This document shows, piece by piece, positions 46,306 through 56,053 of a stretch of 64,000 nt of DNA. Source of the DNA: an uncultured Eubacteriales bacterium. GTDB lineage: Bacteria > Bacillota > Clostridia > Oscillospirales > Acutalibacteraceae. The translations under genes were made by a program, and so were the position numbers. The notes below the pieces were generated by a model. The model did not search any database and was not told the DNA's origin. It saw only the letters and a program-made list of their open reading frames with translations. Within the stretch, counting starts at the first letter, position 1. Each line of letters starts with the position of its first letter. The stretch lies in the NCBI GenBank assembly GCA_900317025.1, contig ONFG01000003.1, forward strand, positions 21,906-85,905, given 5' to 3'.

Positions 46306-47277
46306 TCAATACTTATACTTCCCTTTTCCGATGAACTCACGGATCAGCGAATCCTTCGGGACGCAGCTTTCGCTGATTGGCACGAACGCGCCGGCACGCT
46401 TTATCAGATCCTGCACGTATTCGTATTCGCTGTGACCCGGAGATACCTTGCTTAATATGTTTACCGCCTCACTCGCCGTTATGCACGGCTCGTAGATATG
46501 GATAGAATTGATCGTGATGTCGCCCGAGTATTTGAAAGGGACGATGTACTTCTTCTCGCCCTTCAAGACATCGTTCCACATTCCAATGGTGTGATCGGCG
46601 GTGCTGCCTCTGAACTTGTAGTCCCGAACTAAGCGGCGCAGGAGCCGAAGCTCGCAGGCGGTAACAAAGTAGCCCTTGACTCCCGCCTTGTGAATGCCCT
46701 GCTTTACGCTTATGTAGATCTTTTTAAGCCCGCCTGTGGAGGCTATGTGCTTCGTAAAGATCGGGTTGAGCGCGTGGATGCCCTCTATGATGGCAATCTT
46801 GCCGCCCTTTAAGCTCACGTGGATAGTCTGACCCGTCGGTTCGCTCTTTGCGAAGTTGAACGTCGGGATATCGCTCTCGCCCTCCGTCAGAAGCTCGTTT
46901 ATACACCTTTCGATCTCTGGGATATTGAGCGCCTCAACACATTCAAAATCGGGGTTGCCCTCGGGCGTTCTCGGCACCTTAGCCTCTCCGAGGTAAAAAC
47001 TATCCATCGAGATTATCTCGGCGCTGCTGCCGAGGGCTTCAAGCTCCTCGCCGAGCATCTTCGCCGTCGTCGTTTTGCCCGAAGCGGAAGGCCCCGCAAG
47101 CATAACGACCCTACACCTCTCGGGCGATTCGAGAATACGCCGCGCGATGTCGCGCACATCGGCTCTGTAAGCCTTTTCCGCCTGGCTGACAAACTCGGCA
47201 GGATTAAGCTTCGCGTATTCGTTTATCTTGTCAACGGTAAGCGCGTACCGTCTGTATGAATTACCTAGGTTTATCAT
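46306..47277 (-). CDS. Uridine kinase-like nucleoside kinase
   Basis: P-loop kinase, probably phosphorylating a nucleoside. The 323-residue protein has Walker A GPSASGKTTTA (near 65), a downstream SMDSFYLGEAKVPRTPEGNPD block and IAIIEGIHALNP, typical of the clostridial uridine-kinase-like family that lacks the N-terminal TGS part. The C-terminal extension is family-specific. Start is uncertain: ATG 47277 is used, but an in-frame TTG at 47289 is better spaced from AAGGA. The 5' end overlaps hemZ. Confidence 0.82.
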   Translation of the reverse strand: MINLGNSYRRYALTVDKINEYAKLNPAEFVSQAEKAYRADVRDIARRILESPERCRVVMLAGPSASGKTTTAKMLGEELEALGSSAEIISMDSFYLGEAKVPRTPEGNPDFECVEALNIPEIERCINELLTEGESDIPTFNFAKSEPTGQTIHVSLKGGKIAIIEGIHALNPIFTKHIASTGGLKKIYISVKQGIHKAGVKGYFVTACELRLLRRLVRDYKFRGSTADHTIGMWNDVLKGEKKYIVPFKYSGDITINSIHIYEPCITASEAVNILSKVSPGHSEYEYVQDLIKRAGAFVPISESCVPKDSLIREFIGKGKYKY

Positions 47278-48718
47278 AAAAGCGTTCAATCCCTTCCTTG
47301 CGCCTCAGGATCTCATCGAAGCGGTCTATATATTCGTATGGGTATTTGAAGTTGAATATTCGCTCGATATCGCTCATGGAGGCGCTTAATTTTGTGACGG
47401 CGCCGGCGCCGCAGGCAATTATCGTCTGTGTTTCGTCCATAATAAAGACGTTGTAGTAGCCCTCTTTTCCGGGCTTCGACCAGCCCGTGTTTTCAAGGTT
47501 GCCTACCATTCGGCTCTGGCGATAGAGATAATACGGCGCATAGCCGTTTTTGTGGAGCGCTTCATCCGCGTAAGTAAGCATATGCTCTGCCTCCTCTGCC
47601 TCGTGCTTGTCTATCATCTTTCCGTTTTGCGTAAGATCGGAGGCGCGCTTCATCGAAAGCGTGTGGATCGTGATGCTCTCGGGCGACAGCGCCGTTATGC
47701 CGTCGAGCGTCTTTTTGAAGCTTTCGGCGGTATCGCCGGGAAGCCCTGCGATGAGATCCATGTTTATGTGGTCAAAACCGCACTCCCTCGCCTGCTTGAA
47801 GCAGACGAAGATGTCCTCGGAGGTGTGGCGGCGGCCGATGCGCTTTAAAACCTCGTCGTTGAGGGTTTGCGGGTTGATGCTTATCCTGTCTACGCCGATG
47901 CTTTTCATTGCCTTGAGCTTGTCGAGCGTGATCGTGTCGGGGCGGCCTGCCTCGACGGTAAACTCGCGGCAGGAAGACATATCGAATCGGCTGCGGACGG
48001 TACCAAGCACCCGCGAAAGCTGATCGGCGCTTAGCGTTGTAGGCGTGCCGCCGCCCATGTAGACCGATTCAAGGCGAAGGCCGAGCTTTTTCACTATATC
48101 GGCAGTCGCTTCAAGCTCCCTGCATAAAAGCTGAGTGTACGGCTCGATGAGGTGCTTCGTTCTCTCGGTAGAAGCCGAGACGAACGAGCAATAGCTGCAC
48201 CTACTCGGGCAAAACGGCACGGAGATGTAAAGGCTGAACGAGCGGTCGGTCGTCTTTTTTAGGATCTCGCCCTCGTTTTTCTCCGTTTCGACGGTGAGCG
48301 CCGTTTTTTCCTTTGAAGCACGGAATCTCTCGGTGAAATAATTCACGGCGTACTCCTGTCCGCCCTCTTCTTTAAGGCGGCGAAAAAGCTTGATCGGACG
48401 TACTCCCGTAAGAACGCCCCACGGCGGAGTCACTCCCGTAAGCTTCGTCAGGTGATCGTAAAGCAGCAACGCCGCTTCAAGCTCAGCGTCGTCGCCGTCT
48501 GAAAGCGTTTTTTTGGAGCGCTCACAAAAGTCGCCTATACAGACCTCTGTAAAAATGCACCGCCTGCCGCCCTCTTCAAAAAGCCTGACGACAATATGAG
48601 TGGTCTCATATGTATCGGCAGGTGTTTTCACCGCTTCAAGCTTTTCATTCGGGAAAAACATTCTTGTCAGCTTGTCAAGCTCATAGTCAAAGTCGTTGTT
48701 TTCGTAATATATCTTCAT
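47261..48718 (-). CDS. hemZ: Coproporphyrinogen dehydrogenase HemZ-like radical SAM protein
   Basis: Radical-SAM protein of the HemN/HemZ group. The 485-residue protein has an N-terminal HemZ-specific domain (about 1-160) and then the iron-sulfur motif CPSRCSYC (near 171-178). SVYMGGGTPTTLSADQL and DLIAGLPGDT follow. True coproporphyrinogen oxidation needs testing, as the HemN family also contains HemW and others; the N-terminal domain favours HemZ. ATGA overlap with the MBL gene before it, and its 3' end overlaps the kinase gene. Confidence 0.88.
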   Translation of the reverse strand: MKIYYENNDFDYELDKLTRMFFPNEKLEAVKTPADTYETTHIVVRLFEEGGRRCIFTEVCIGDFCERSKKTLSDGDDAELEAALLLYDHLTKLTGVTPPWGVLTGVRPIKLFRRLKEEGGQEYAVNYFTERFRASKEKTALTVETEKNEGEILKKTTDRSFSLYISVPFCPSRCSYCSFVSASTERTKHLIEPYTQLLCRELEATADIVKKLGLRLESVYMGGGTPTTLSADQLSRVLGTVRSRFDMSSCREFTVEAGRPDTITLDKLKAMKSIGVDRISINPQTLNDEVLKRIGRRHTSEDIFVCFKQARECGFDHINMDLIAGLPGDTAESFKKTLDGITALSPESITIHTLSMKRASDLTQNGKMIDKHEAEEAEHMLTYADEALHKNGYAPYYLYRQSRMVGNLENTGWSKPGKEGYYNVFIMDETQTIIACGAGAVTKLSASMSDIERIFNFKYPYEYIDRFDEILRRKEGIERFYDKPR

Positions 48719-49371
48719 ATAAAGTTATAGCCGTGATCCGCTGAGAGATACGGATTTGCTTTCCTTTCCTCGTCGAGTGTCGTTTCGCTGTCGTGACCGG
48801 GGTGTACGGCGTAGCTGCCCGGGAGCGCAGCAAGGCGGGAGAGCGAGCGCATAAGCGCGTTTATGCTGCCGGTCGGGAAATCGGTGCGCCCTGCGGAGCG
48901 GCGAAACAGCGTGTCGCCCGAGAAGATGTCGCTGCCGCAGACAAAGCAGACCGAGCCTGCCGTATGACCCGGCGTGTTGATGACCTTAAAGGTGCTCTCG
49001 CCGAGCGTTATCTCGTCGCCGTCTTCGAGCAGTATGTCGGCGGGTGCGCACGTTATCGGCGTGCCGAAGAACATCACGCTGAGGTTCGCCCTCGCATCGG
49101 AAAGAAGCGGCGCGTCGAGCTTACCGATCGCCGTTTTTACCTTGCCCCCCGATTTTTTTTGGAGCTGCTCCACTCCGGCAATGTGGTCGAAGTGACCGTG
49201 CGTAAGCAGAATATATTCAAGGTTATCGTAGCCCGCGGCTTTAACTGCCGCATCAAGACCAACGGTGAATTTGCCGGGGTCTATCACTGCCGTTTTGCCT
49301 GTGGCTTCGTCGGTGACTATATAGCAGTTGACCGCAAGCTCGCCGACGGTCACTGAAGTTATTCTTATCAT
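48715..49371 (-). CDS. MBL-fold metallo-hydrolase, glyoxalase II-like
   Basis: Small metallo-beta-lactamase hydrolase. The 218-residue protein has THGHFDHIAG (about 56-65), NTPGHTAGSVCFV, a metal-binding GDTLF motif and a late HPGHD, all ligands of a binuclear zinc site. Members include hydroxyacylglutathione hydrolase-like enzymes; thiol specificity is not predictable here. ATG overlaps the hemZ start region by 4 nt, so translation is coupled. Confidence 0.9.
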   Translation of the reverse strand: MIRITSVTVGELAVNCYIVTDEATGKTAVIDPGKFTVGLDAAVKAAGYDNLEYILLTHGHFDHIAGVEQLQKKSGGKVKTAIGKLDAPLLSDARANLSVMFFGTPITCAPADILLEDGDEITLGESTFKVINTPGHTAGSVCFVCGSDIFSGDTLFRRSAGRTDFPTGSINALMRSLSRLAALPGSYAVHPGHDSETTLDEERKANPYLSADHGYNFI

Positions 49372-49389
49372 AAGCGTTGCCCTTTTCGT

Positions 49390-49839
49390 TTACATATTAT
49401 CTGTATCAAGTATCAGCGTGACGGGACCGTCGTTTACGAGCGAGACCTTCATATCAGCGCCGAAAACGCCCTTCTCGACCGCCTTTACGCCGTTCTTGAG
49501 AAGTTCTGCGCAGAAGTATTCATAGAGCGGCTGCGCCGTTTCGGGGCGTGCCGCTTCAAAGAAGCTCGGGCGCTTGCCGTGGGAGCAGTCGCCGTAAAGC
49601 GTAAAATTCGAGATAACGAGAACACTTCCGCCCACGCTTTCGAGCGAGAGGTTCATCTTGTCGTTTTCGTCGGTAAAGACACGAAGCCCCGCGATCTTAG
49701 ACGCGAGGACACCGGCCTGCTTTTCGCCGTCGCCGCTGCCGACTCCGAGAAGAACGAGGAAGCCTTTGTCTATCTTCCCGACGGTCTGCCCGTCTATATC
49801 GACCTGCGCGCTTGATACTCTTTGGATCACTGCTCTCAA
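49390..49839 (-). CDS. dtd: D-aminoacyl-tRNA deacylase
   Basis: Proofreads D-amino acids (and glycine on tRNA-Ala) from tRNAs. The 149-residue protein starts [16 protein letters not shown] and has the conserved SQFTLYGD equivalent [13 protein letters not shown], plus a late [11 protein letters not shown] matching the Gly-cisPro-type C-terminal motif. The TTG start has AAGGAG 7-9 nt upstream. It lies 175 nt downstream of relA, the usual order. Confidence 0.95.
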   Translation of the reverse strand: MRAVIQRVSSAQVDIDGQTVGKIDKGFLVLLGVGSGDGEKQAGVLASKIAGLRVFTDENDKMNLSLESVGGSVLVISNFTLYGDCSHGKRPSFFEAARPETAQPLYEYFCAELLKNGVKAVEKGVFGADMKVSLVNDGPVTLILDTDNM

Positions 49840-50014
49840 AACGGTACTCTCCTTTATCTCAACTTATGCACCGTTTCGCACAGCGAAATGGTACGATTAA
49901 TAAATCGTTAAGGGCGCTGCCCTCAACCCGCAAGCACCCCAAGGGCACTTCCTGCGGGCGCCTTTTGAAAAAGGCTTGATCCGAAACTATGATTATTTAT
50001 CACTGATAGCTCTA

Positions 50015-52240
50015 TTACCATATCGCGCCCTTGCTTGTTCTCTCGACGGACGTTACGCCCTTGACGGAGACAAGCCTCGATATGATGTCTCTGAGGTGCG
50101 ACTTGTCGCGCACCGTGATATTGAATCGAACGACCGCCTTGCCATTGCCGAGCGCTCTCGAGCTCATGTTGTGGATATGGATCTTCATATTGCCGAGCTG
50201 ACCGGAAAGGTCGGCTACAAGCCCCGTTCTGTCGATCGCTCTGATCTCGATAACGGTACTGAAATACGTGTTGATGGATTCCGCCCACTTCGCCGTTACC
50301 CAGCGGGTCGGGTCTTCACATTCGTCGATATTCTCGGGGACGTTCGAGCAGGATCGCTTGTGAACGGAGATGCCGTGACCCTTCGTGATAAATGCGATGA
50401 TGTCGTCTCCCGGCAGCGGCGTGCAGCACTTAGCAAGCTTGATATCTACGTCGTCCATGCCCTCGATAATAACGCCGCTCTTTGAAGCTGCGGAGCGAGT
50501 CGGCTCCTCGATGATCGGAACGACGAACTCCTCTTCCTTGCCGTCGGCACGCTCCTTTTCAGAGACGATCTTGAGGTACTCCTCCTTCATTCTCGGCAGG
50601 AGCTTCCATAAAACGGTGCCGCCGTAACTGATGGAGGCGTAGAAATTCTCCATGTTGGGAATGTTCTTCTTTTTGAGGATAGGCTCCATCATTCGCATAA
50701 GTTCAGCTTCGCCGAGGTCGATACCGTTTCTACGGCACTCCTTCTCAAACTCCGCCTTGCCGAGAACGATGTTCTCTTCACGCTTTTCGCGCTTGAACCA
50801 CTGGCGTATCTTGTTGCGGGCATCGCTCGTTTTTACGATCTTGAGCCAGTCCCTCGAAGGGCCTACGGAGCCTTCCTTACCCGTTAATATCTCGATGATG
50901 TCGCCCGTTTTTACGACGTAGTCGATCGGGACTATCCTGTAATTTGCCTTGGCGCCCAGCATTCTGTTGCCAACCTCGCTGTGGATAGCGTAGGCGACAT
51001 CGATCGCCGTCGAACCCATAGGCAGGTTAATGAGCTTCCCCCTCGGCGTGTAGACGAATACCTCATCGGACGAGAGATCGGTCTTGATGTCTTTGATGAG
51101 CCTTGCGGGGTCATGATTGTCCTCCTGGTTTTCGAGCATCTTGCGGATCCATGCAAGCTGTTCGTCCATGGAGCTTTTGTTGTTTAAGCCGAGCTTATAT
51201 TTCCAGTGAGCCGCGATACCGTATTCGGCGGTCATGTGCATTTCACGTGTTCTTATTTGTACTTCAAACGGCACACCGTCGGTGCCGATAACCGTCGTGT
51301 GCAACGAGCGGTAGTAATTCGGCTTCGGCGTGGAGATATAGTCCTTGAAGCGGCTCGGAAGCGGCTGGAACATATCGTGAACGATACCTAGGACGTTGTA
51401 GCAGTCGAAAACTGTATCTACGATAACGCGCACCGCGTAGATATCATAAATCTCCTGGAGAGATTTGCCCTGAACGATGAGCTTCTTGTAAATTCCGTGG
51501 ATACTCTTTACGCGCCCGCTGACGGTCGCGCCGTTTATGTCCTTTGCTACGCGCTCCGATATCTGCGCGATTATCTTCTTGATGAAGCCCTGACCGTCGG
51601 CAATATTGTTTTCGAGATACGTTTCAATCTCCTTGTAGCCTATCGGGTCGAGATACTGGAGCGAAAGGTCTTCCATCTCGTCCTTGATCGCCTTGATACC
51701 GAGGCGGTGGGCAATCGGAGCAAAGACCTCCATCGTTTCGAGCGCGATGTCACGGCGCTTCTGCTCGCGCATACAGTCGATCGTGCGCATATTGTGCAGC
51801 CTGTCGGCAAGCTTGATGATTATGACTCTGATGTCGTCCGCCATGGCGATGAGCATCTTGCGGACGTTCTCAGCCTGGCGCTCTTCCTTTTCGGTATAGG
51901 CGATCTTGCTGATCTTCGTTACGCCGTCGACAAGGTGGGCGACGTCCTCGCCGAACTGCGCGGAGACTTCTTCGAGCGTTACGGGCGTATCTTCGACGAC
52001 GTCGTGAAGCAGCGCCGCGACGACAGAGTCAGTGTCCATGCCGAGGTCGACGATAATACACGCAACCGACGTTGGGTGCAGGATATAAGGCACGCCGGAG
52101 ATTCTGCGCTGATCGCCGTGCATCTTCTCCGCAAGGCGGTACGCCCGCTCGATCTTTTCACGGTCGTAGTCGCCCGAGCTTTTATCCATAAGCTCGCAAA
52201 GCTCTTCGTAATCCTGATAGTATTTCCTGTTGGCTGCCAT
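50015..52240 (-). CDS. relA: RelA/SpoT-type (p)ppGpp synthetase/hydrolase
   Basis: Bifunctional stringent-response enzyme. The 741-residue protein has an HD hydrolase domain (LLHDVVEDT near 69-77; LADRLHNMRTID). A synthetase domain follows (EIYDIYAVRVIVDT, NYYRSLHTTVIG), then TGS (FVYTPRGKLINLPMGSTAID) and a C-terminal ACT domain. HD and synthetase residues both look intact, as in the Gram-positive Rel. The ATG at 52240 is preferred, with GAGAGGTG 8 nt upstream; the in-frame GTG at 52249 overlaps that site. dtd follows. Confidence 0.95.
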   Translation of the reverse strand: MAANRKYYQDYEELCELMDKSSGDYDREKIERAYRLAEKMHGDQRRISGVPYILHPTSVACIIVDLGMDTDSVVAALLHDVVEDTPVTLEEVSAQFGEDVAHLVDGVTKISKIAYTEKEERQAENVRKMLIAMADDIRVIIIKLADRLHNMRTIDCMREQKRRDIALETMEVFAPIAHRLGIKAIKDEMEDLSLQYLDPIGYKEIETYLENNIADGQGFIKKIIAQISERVAKDINGATVSGRVKSIHGIYKKLIVQGKSLQEIYDIYAVRVIVDTVFDCYNVLGIVHDMFQPLPSRFKDYISTPKPNYYRSLHTTVIGTDGVPFEVQIRTREMHMTAEYGIAAHWKYKLGLNNKSSMDEQLAWIRKMLENQEDNHDPARLIKDIKTDLSSDEVFVYTPRGKLINLPMGSTAIDVAYAIHSEVGNRMLGAKANYRIVPIDYVVKTGDIIEILTGKEGSVGPSRDWLKIVKTSDARNKIRQWFKREKREENIVLGKAEFEKECRRNGIDLGEAELMRMMEPILKKKNIPNMENFYASISYGGTVLWKLLPRMKEEYLKIVSEKERADGKEEEFVVPIIEEPTRSAASKSGVIIEGMDDVDIKLAKCCTPLPGDDIIAFITKGHGISVHKRSCSNVPENIDECEDPTRWVTAKWAESINTYFSTVIEIRAIDRTGLVADLSGQLGNMKIHIHNMSSRALGNGKAVVRFNITVRDKSHLRDIISRLVSVKGVTSVERTSKGAIW

Positions 52241-52331
52241 TATAACCACACCTCTCCCGATCTTTCATTTTACGGCACGGTCTTCCCCAAACGCCGCGCC
52301 TAAGCGCCATACAAAAAGGCTATTATAATAT

Positions 52332-52359
52332 ATTATAAGCGATTTTCAGCAAAAATCAA
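52332..52359 (-). promoter_or_regulatory. Sigma-A promoter for relA-dtd
   Basis: Minus strand TTGATT (52354-52359), 16 nt, TATAAT (52332-52337). Confidence 0.7.
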
Positions 52360-52455
52360 CAGTTTTATACGTAATTTCACGATTATATTTCAATTCATTT
52401 AACGATTACCGTCAAATTCAACAATATAACGATAATATGTATCGTTCTGAAAACT

Positions 52456-54492
52456 CTATTTAAGCCCCTCTAAAATGGGCGCGGACATGATATCGACCTT
52501 CTGCGGGTTTTCACAGACCGAAATAATGAGCGCCTCGCCGCCGTGCGCGCAGGTAACAAGCCCGAGCTGCTCCATCGCCTTTATGCATAAAAGTAACCCG
52601 CCGAGCGTGAGCGTTTTGCGCTCGATGCGGTGAAGAAGTATCTCCGCGGGGTATTTAAATCCGCCGCTGCTTCGCAGAAAGCGGTAGACCGCGGCGAAAT
52701 CGTCGCGGGAGACGGCAAGCTCATTTTTCTGCTTTAGGTCAAGCTTCGCGCCCGTGATATACTCTTCGTAAACGCGCTTGCTGCGAAGCAGCGCCTCGTT
52801 GTCGTCGTCGGTGAATTTTATCTCGCGTATCTGAGGAGATACGCTCTTTATTCCGTTGTACTCGTTTATCTTAACGTCAACCGCAAGATCGACGCGGTCG
52901 CCCTTTTTGTACGGAAAAGCGTCGTATGAAGTCGAAAAAGACACAGCCGAGCCGGACGCGCCGTCGCGACGGAAGAGCACCTTGACATACATTCCGTCTT
53001 TGAGCGGGACAACGTCGCTGAGCGTCACGCCGCCGAAGGCGAAAACCGGCTTCGGGTTGCCCGCGCCGTAAGGCTCGAGAAGCGACAGCGACTCGACGTC
53101 CGCCGTACCGAGCGCTCCCGGGCGAAGGCGCGCGGCGATCTCAATAGTCGGCAAAAATTCGTCGCTCAGCGCGTCGGCGTACTCGTTTATCTTCTCGCGG
53201 AGATCGTCTATGTTCTCGGCGGGAAGCGACATTCCCGCTGCCATCGGGTGTCCACCGAAGATAGACAGCAGCTCGGCGCAGTGAGTAACGCCCGCTATCA
53301 TCGAAAAGCCCTCTACGCTGCGCGCCGACCCCTTCGCCTTGTCGCCGTCTACGCTTATAACAATGGTCGGCTTGCCGTAGATCTCCTTTATCCTTGCCGC
53401 CGCAAGACCGATCACGCCCTGATGCCAGCCCTCGCCCGCCACGACTATTACCTTCCGGCTGCGAATACTTTCGTTTTCGTCGAGCGCCTTTACCGCGGCG
53501 TCGCAGATCTCACGTTCGATGCGCTTGCGCTCGTCGTTGTTGCGGCAAAGCTCCTCTGCAAGCTCCTCGGCGCGCCCCTCGTCGTAGGTCGTCAAAAGCT
53601 CGACCGACTTCTGCGACAGGTCGAGTCTGCCGCCCGCGTTTATCCTAGGGGCTAAGATAAAGCCGATGTCGCCGGATGTAAGGCGGCGCTCGCCGCAGCC
53701 GGAGAGGCGTTTCAACGCGGTGATCCCGATGTTCTTATTCTCGTTTATGCGCTTCAATCCCTCGCGGACGAGCGTTCTGTTCTCGCCGGAAAGGCTCACG
53801 ACGTCGGCAACCGTTCCGATGGCGCAGATATCCGAAAAGCGGTCGAGAAGCTCCTCAAGGTCGAGGTTTGTCCGCTCGAGCGCCATTATCAGCTTGAAGG
53901 CAACGCCGACGCCCGAGAAATGCTTAAAGGCGCTTTCGTCGTCCTTTCTGTGCGGGTCGACTACGGCGACCGCTTCGGGCAGTCTTTCCGGCGGCTCGTG
54001 GTGGTCGGTCACTACGGTGTCAATGCCAAGTGAGGCAGCGTATTTTACCTGCTCATACGCCGAAATGCCGTTGTCGACGGTAATGATGAGCGTTACGCCC
54101 TGCTCGTGGAGCTTGTCTACCGCGCCGTTGTTAAGCCCATAGCCCTCGCTCTCCCTTGCCGGGATATAATACGACACATCACACCAGAGGCTTTTCAGGT
54201 AGAGGTACATTACCGCGGTCGAGGTAACGCCGTCGGCGTCGTAGTCGCCGTAGATGCAGACCTTCTCCTCGTCGTCGATCGCCCGCTCTATGCGCTGCAC
54301 CGCCTTGTCCATATTTTTTATTGAAAACGGGTCTGCAAAGTCGGGCTTGGCGCTTATATAGCTTCTCAGCTCGTCTGCGCTCTCAAAGCCCTTTATGAGA
54401 AGCATCGCCGCCGCGAACGGCGAGATGCCGAGCTTTTTTGCAAGCTCCGCCGCGCGGCTCTTGTCCCCTTTGCTGAGCGTCCATTTTTTCAT
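52456..54492 (-). CDS. recJ: Single-stranded DNA exonuclease RecJ
   Basis: 5'-3' ssDNA exonuclease of the DHH family, used in recombination and repair. The 678-residue protein has motif I IYGDYDADGVTST, motif II TVDNGISAYEQ, DHH motif VVTDHHEPP and the DHHA1 motif GGHPMAAGMSL. The C-terminal OB region follows. It lacks an obvious fused domain. The ATG at 54492 has GAGAGG 6 nt upstream. A terminator separates it from cdaR above. Confidence 0.93.
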   Translation of the reverse strand: MKKWTLSKGDKSRAAELAKKLGISPFAAAMLLIKGFESADELRSYISAKPDFADPFSIKNMDKAVQRIERAIDDEEKVCIYGDYDADGVTSTAVMYLYLKSLWCDVSYYIPARESEGYGLNNGAVDKLHEQGVTLIITVDNGISAYEQVKYAASLGIDTVVTDHHEPPERLPEAVAVVDPHRKDDESAFKHFSGVGVAFKLIMALERTNLDLEELLDRFSDICAIGTVADVVSLSGENRTLVREGLKRINENKNIGITALKRLSGCGERRLTSGDIGFILAPRINAGGRLDLSQKSVELLTTYDEGRAEELAEELCRNNDERKRIEREICDAAVKALDENESIRSRKVIVVAGEGWHQGVIGLAAARIKEIYGKPTIVISVDGDKAKGSARSVEGFSMIAGVTHCAELLSIFGGHPMAAGMSLPAENIDDLREKINEYADALSDEFLPTIEIAARLRPGALGTADVESLSLLEPYGAGNPKPVFAFGGVTLSDVVPLKDGMYVKVLFRRDGASGSAVSFSTSYDAFPYKKGDRVDLAVDVKINEYNGIKSVSPQIREIKFTDDDNEALLRSKRVYEEYITGAKLDLKQKNELAVSRDDFAAVYRFLRSSGGFKYPAEILLHRIERKTLTLGGLLLCIKAMEQLGLVTCAHGGEALIISVCENPQKVDIMSAPILEGLK

Positions 54493-54541
54493 CTGCAACC
54501 TCTCTTTTCTATGCGCCGCGATAATGGCGTGTTATAAGCGG

Positions 54542-54575
54542 AAAACTCCTCTCAAGATCAAGAGGAGTTTTTTTA
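54542..54575. terminator. Terminator between cdaR and recJ
   Basis: AAAACTCCTCT (54542-54552) pairs perfectly with AGAGGAGTTTT (54561-54571). It follows the cdaR stop on the minus strand, with TTTT; the plus side has TTTTTTT. Confidence 0.85.
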
Positions 54576-54580
54576 TTTCG

Positions 54581-56053
54581 TTATGATGATGACGCCGCCG
54601 AGCTTGACACGGACGAGCTTGACGCCGCCGAACTTGACGCAGACGAGCTTGATGCGGTAACATCGACCTCGCTTGCGTCCTTGACGGTAATGTTCATCGT
54701 GTAATTTCCGTATACCCAGGAGGTCGAGCTGTTGTCGACCCTGACGGTAACGGGCATGACAGTTGTTCCGACCTTTACGCCGTCGAGATCGACCGTCGCC
54801 GTGATATTGTCTGACGTAAGCTCCGCTATCTCGTTTTTCGGCCCTATGACCCTGACGTTCACTCTTCCGTAGGACGTCTGCTCCGCAGTAAGACCGGGAG
54901 CCAGATTAAGCGAATCAAAGTTGGTCAGTACGAACGACTTTGTTGAATACCCCGAGAAATCAAAGCTTGCGGTTGCCGTTTCGATGTTGTTGAGATTTCG
55001 CACGCCCTCCGGCATCACAATGCTCGTTGACATCGCCGTCATTCCGTAAGAGATCGTGGAAAGATCGATCGTTCCGGCGGAGATGCTCGAAACGGAGTCG
55101 ATCTTGTCTGCCGCCGCCGCGACCTCGATCTCGGCAGGCTCCAGCTTGACGAGGCTTTCGCCGTCAAAGCCCGGAGGCGCGTTGATATACTCTAGGGTAA
55201 GCGGAACCGTCTTCTTGACAAGCACGGGGATAGTCGCGTCCACCTCTGCCGGAGACAGGGTGATGGAGTCGTCGTATATCTCGTTGCCATCGGAGTCGAG
55301 AAGCTTCACATCGAGGTTCGTAAGCGTAGTCGTTTCCTGAAGCTCCTTGTCAACATCGGTCGAGACGACCGCCTTTACAGCCTTTGAAACGCTCTGCTCG
55401 GGGCCGCTCACGGTAACGCTCTGCTGCGAGAGAGAAGCCGCTCCGATATAGTATTCGACGGGCGAGCTTGCGTTGATCAGGGATTCTATCGTAAGCTCCG
55501 TCGTGATGTTCCTATCGACCACGACCTTCACCTCGGAGGGCGTGACGGAGACGATGTCGTAGTTGTTCTTTACGCCGAGCTGCCTTGCAAGGAGCGTGAC
55601 GTTATACGTGCCTGAGCCTACGATGTTGCCGAGATTCGAGCCGTAGACCTGGATATCGCTGGGCTTGAGCGAGCCGACGGTAACGCTGTTGCCCTTGACC
55701 TTGACTGTAGCCTCAAACTCGTCGAGCGGGATTCCGTCAATCGTTACGACAGAGAGGTTGTCCCCCTTGGCGTCTTCGGAAAGCTCCATCGTGACGGGGA
55801 TCGACGTAACAGGGTAATTGACCGTCTCGCCGTTGCTCATCGACATCGACGTCCATATAAAGAACGCGATGACGAGCGAGAACGCCAGCATGAATTTGTC
55901 GTTTTCAAAAAGCCCGCCGAGCGAAAATCTCTTTTTCTTTTTAAGTGTGAGCTTTTTGCCGGGCTTTTTATCCTTCTTCTTTTCCGCCTTATTTTCTGCT
56001 TTGGTTTCTGCCGCAGTCTGAAGAGCTGTGTCTTTATTCTTTTTACTGCTCAT
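54581..56053 (-). CDS. cdaR: CdaR-like regulator with YbbR domains
   Basis: Extracytoplasmic partner that controls the CdaA diadenylate cyclase. The 490-residue protein has a Lys/Glu-rich cytoplasmic N-terminus (about 1-45), one membrane helix (about 55-75) and four YbbR-type repeats. It ends in a Ser/Ala-rich tail of about 25 residues. The ATG at 56053 overlaps cdaA by 11 nt, so translation is coupled; the longer frame has no site. The Ser/Ala tail is encoded by an imperfect DNA repeat (54600-54650). The usual third gene glmM is absent. Confidence 0.9.
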   Translation of the reverse strand: MSSKKNKDTALQTAAETKAENKAEKKKDKKPGKKLTLKKKKRFSLGGLFENDKFMLAFSLVIAFFIWTSMSMSNGETVNYPVTSIPVTMELSEDAKGDNLSVVTIDGIPLDEFEATVKVKGNSVTVGSLKPSDIQVYGSNLGNIVGSGTYNVTLLARQLGVKNNYDIVSVTPSEVKVVVDRNITTELTIESLINASSPVEYYIGAASLSQQSVTVSGPEQSVSKAVKAVVSTDVDKELQETTTLTNLDVKLLDSDGNEIYDDSITLSPAEVDATIPVLVKKTVPLTLEYINAPPGFDGESLVKLEPAEIEVAAAADKIDSVSSISAGTIDLSTISYGMTAMSTSIVMPEGVRNLNNIETATASFDFSGYSTKSFVLTNFDSLNLAPGLTAEQTSYGRVNVRVIGPKNEIAELTSDNITATVDLDGVKVGTTVMPVTVRVDNSSTSWVYGNYTMNITVKDASEVDVTASSSSASSSAASSSSVSSSAASSS

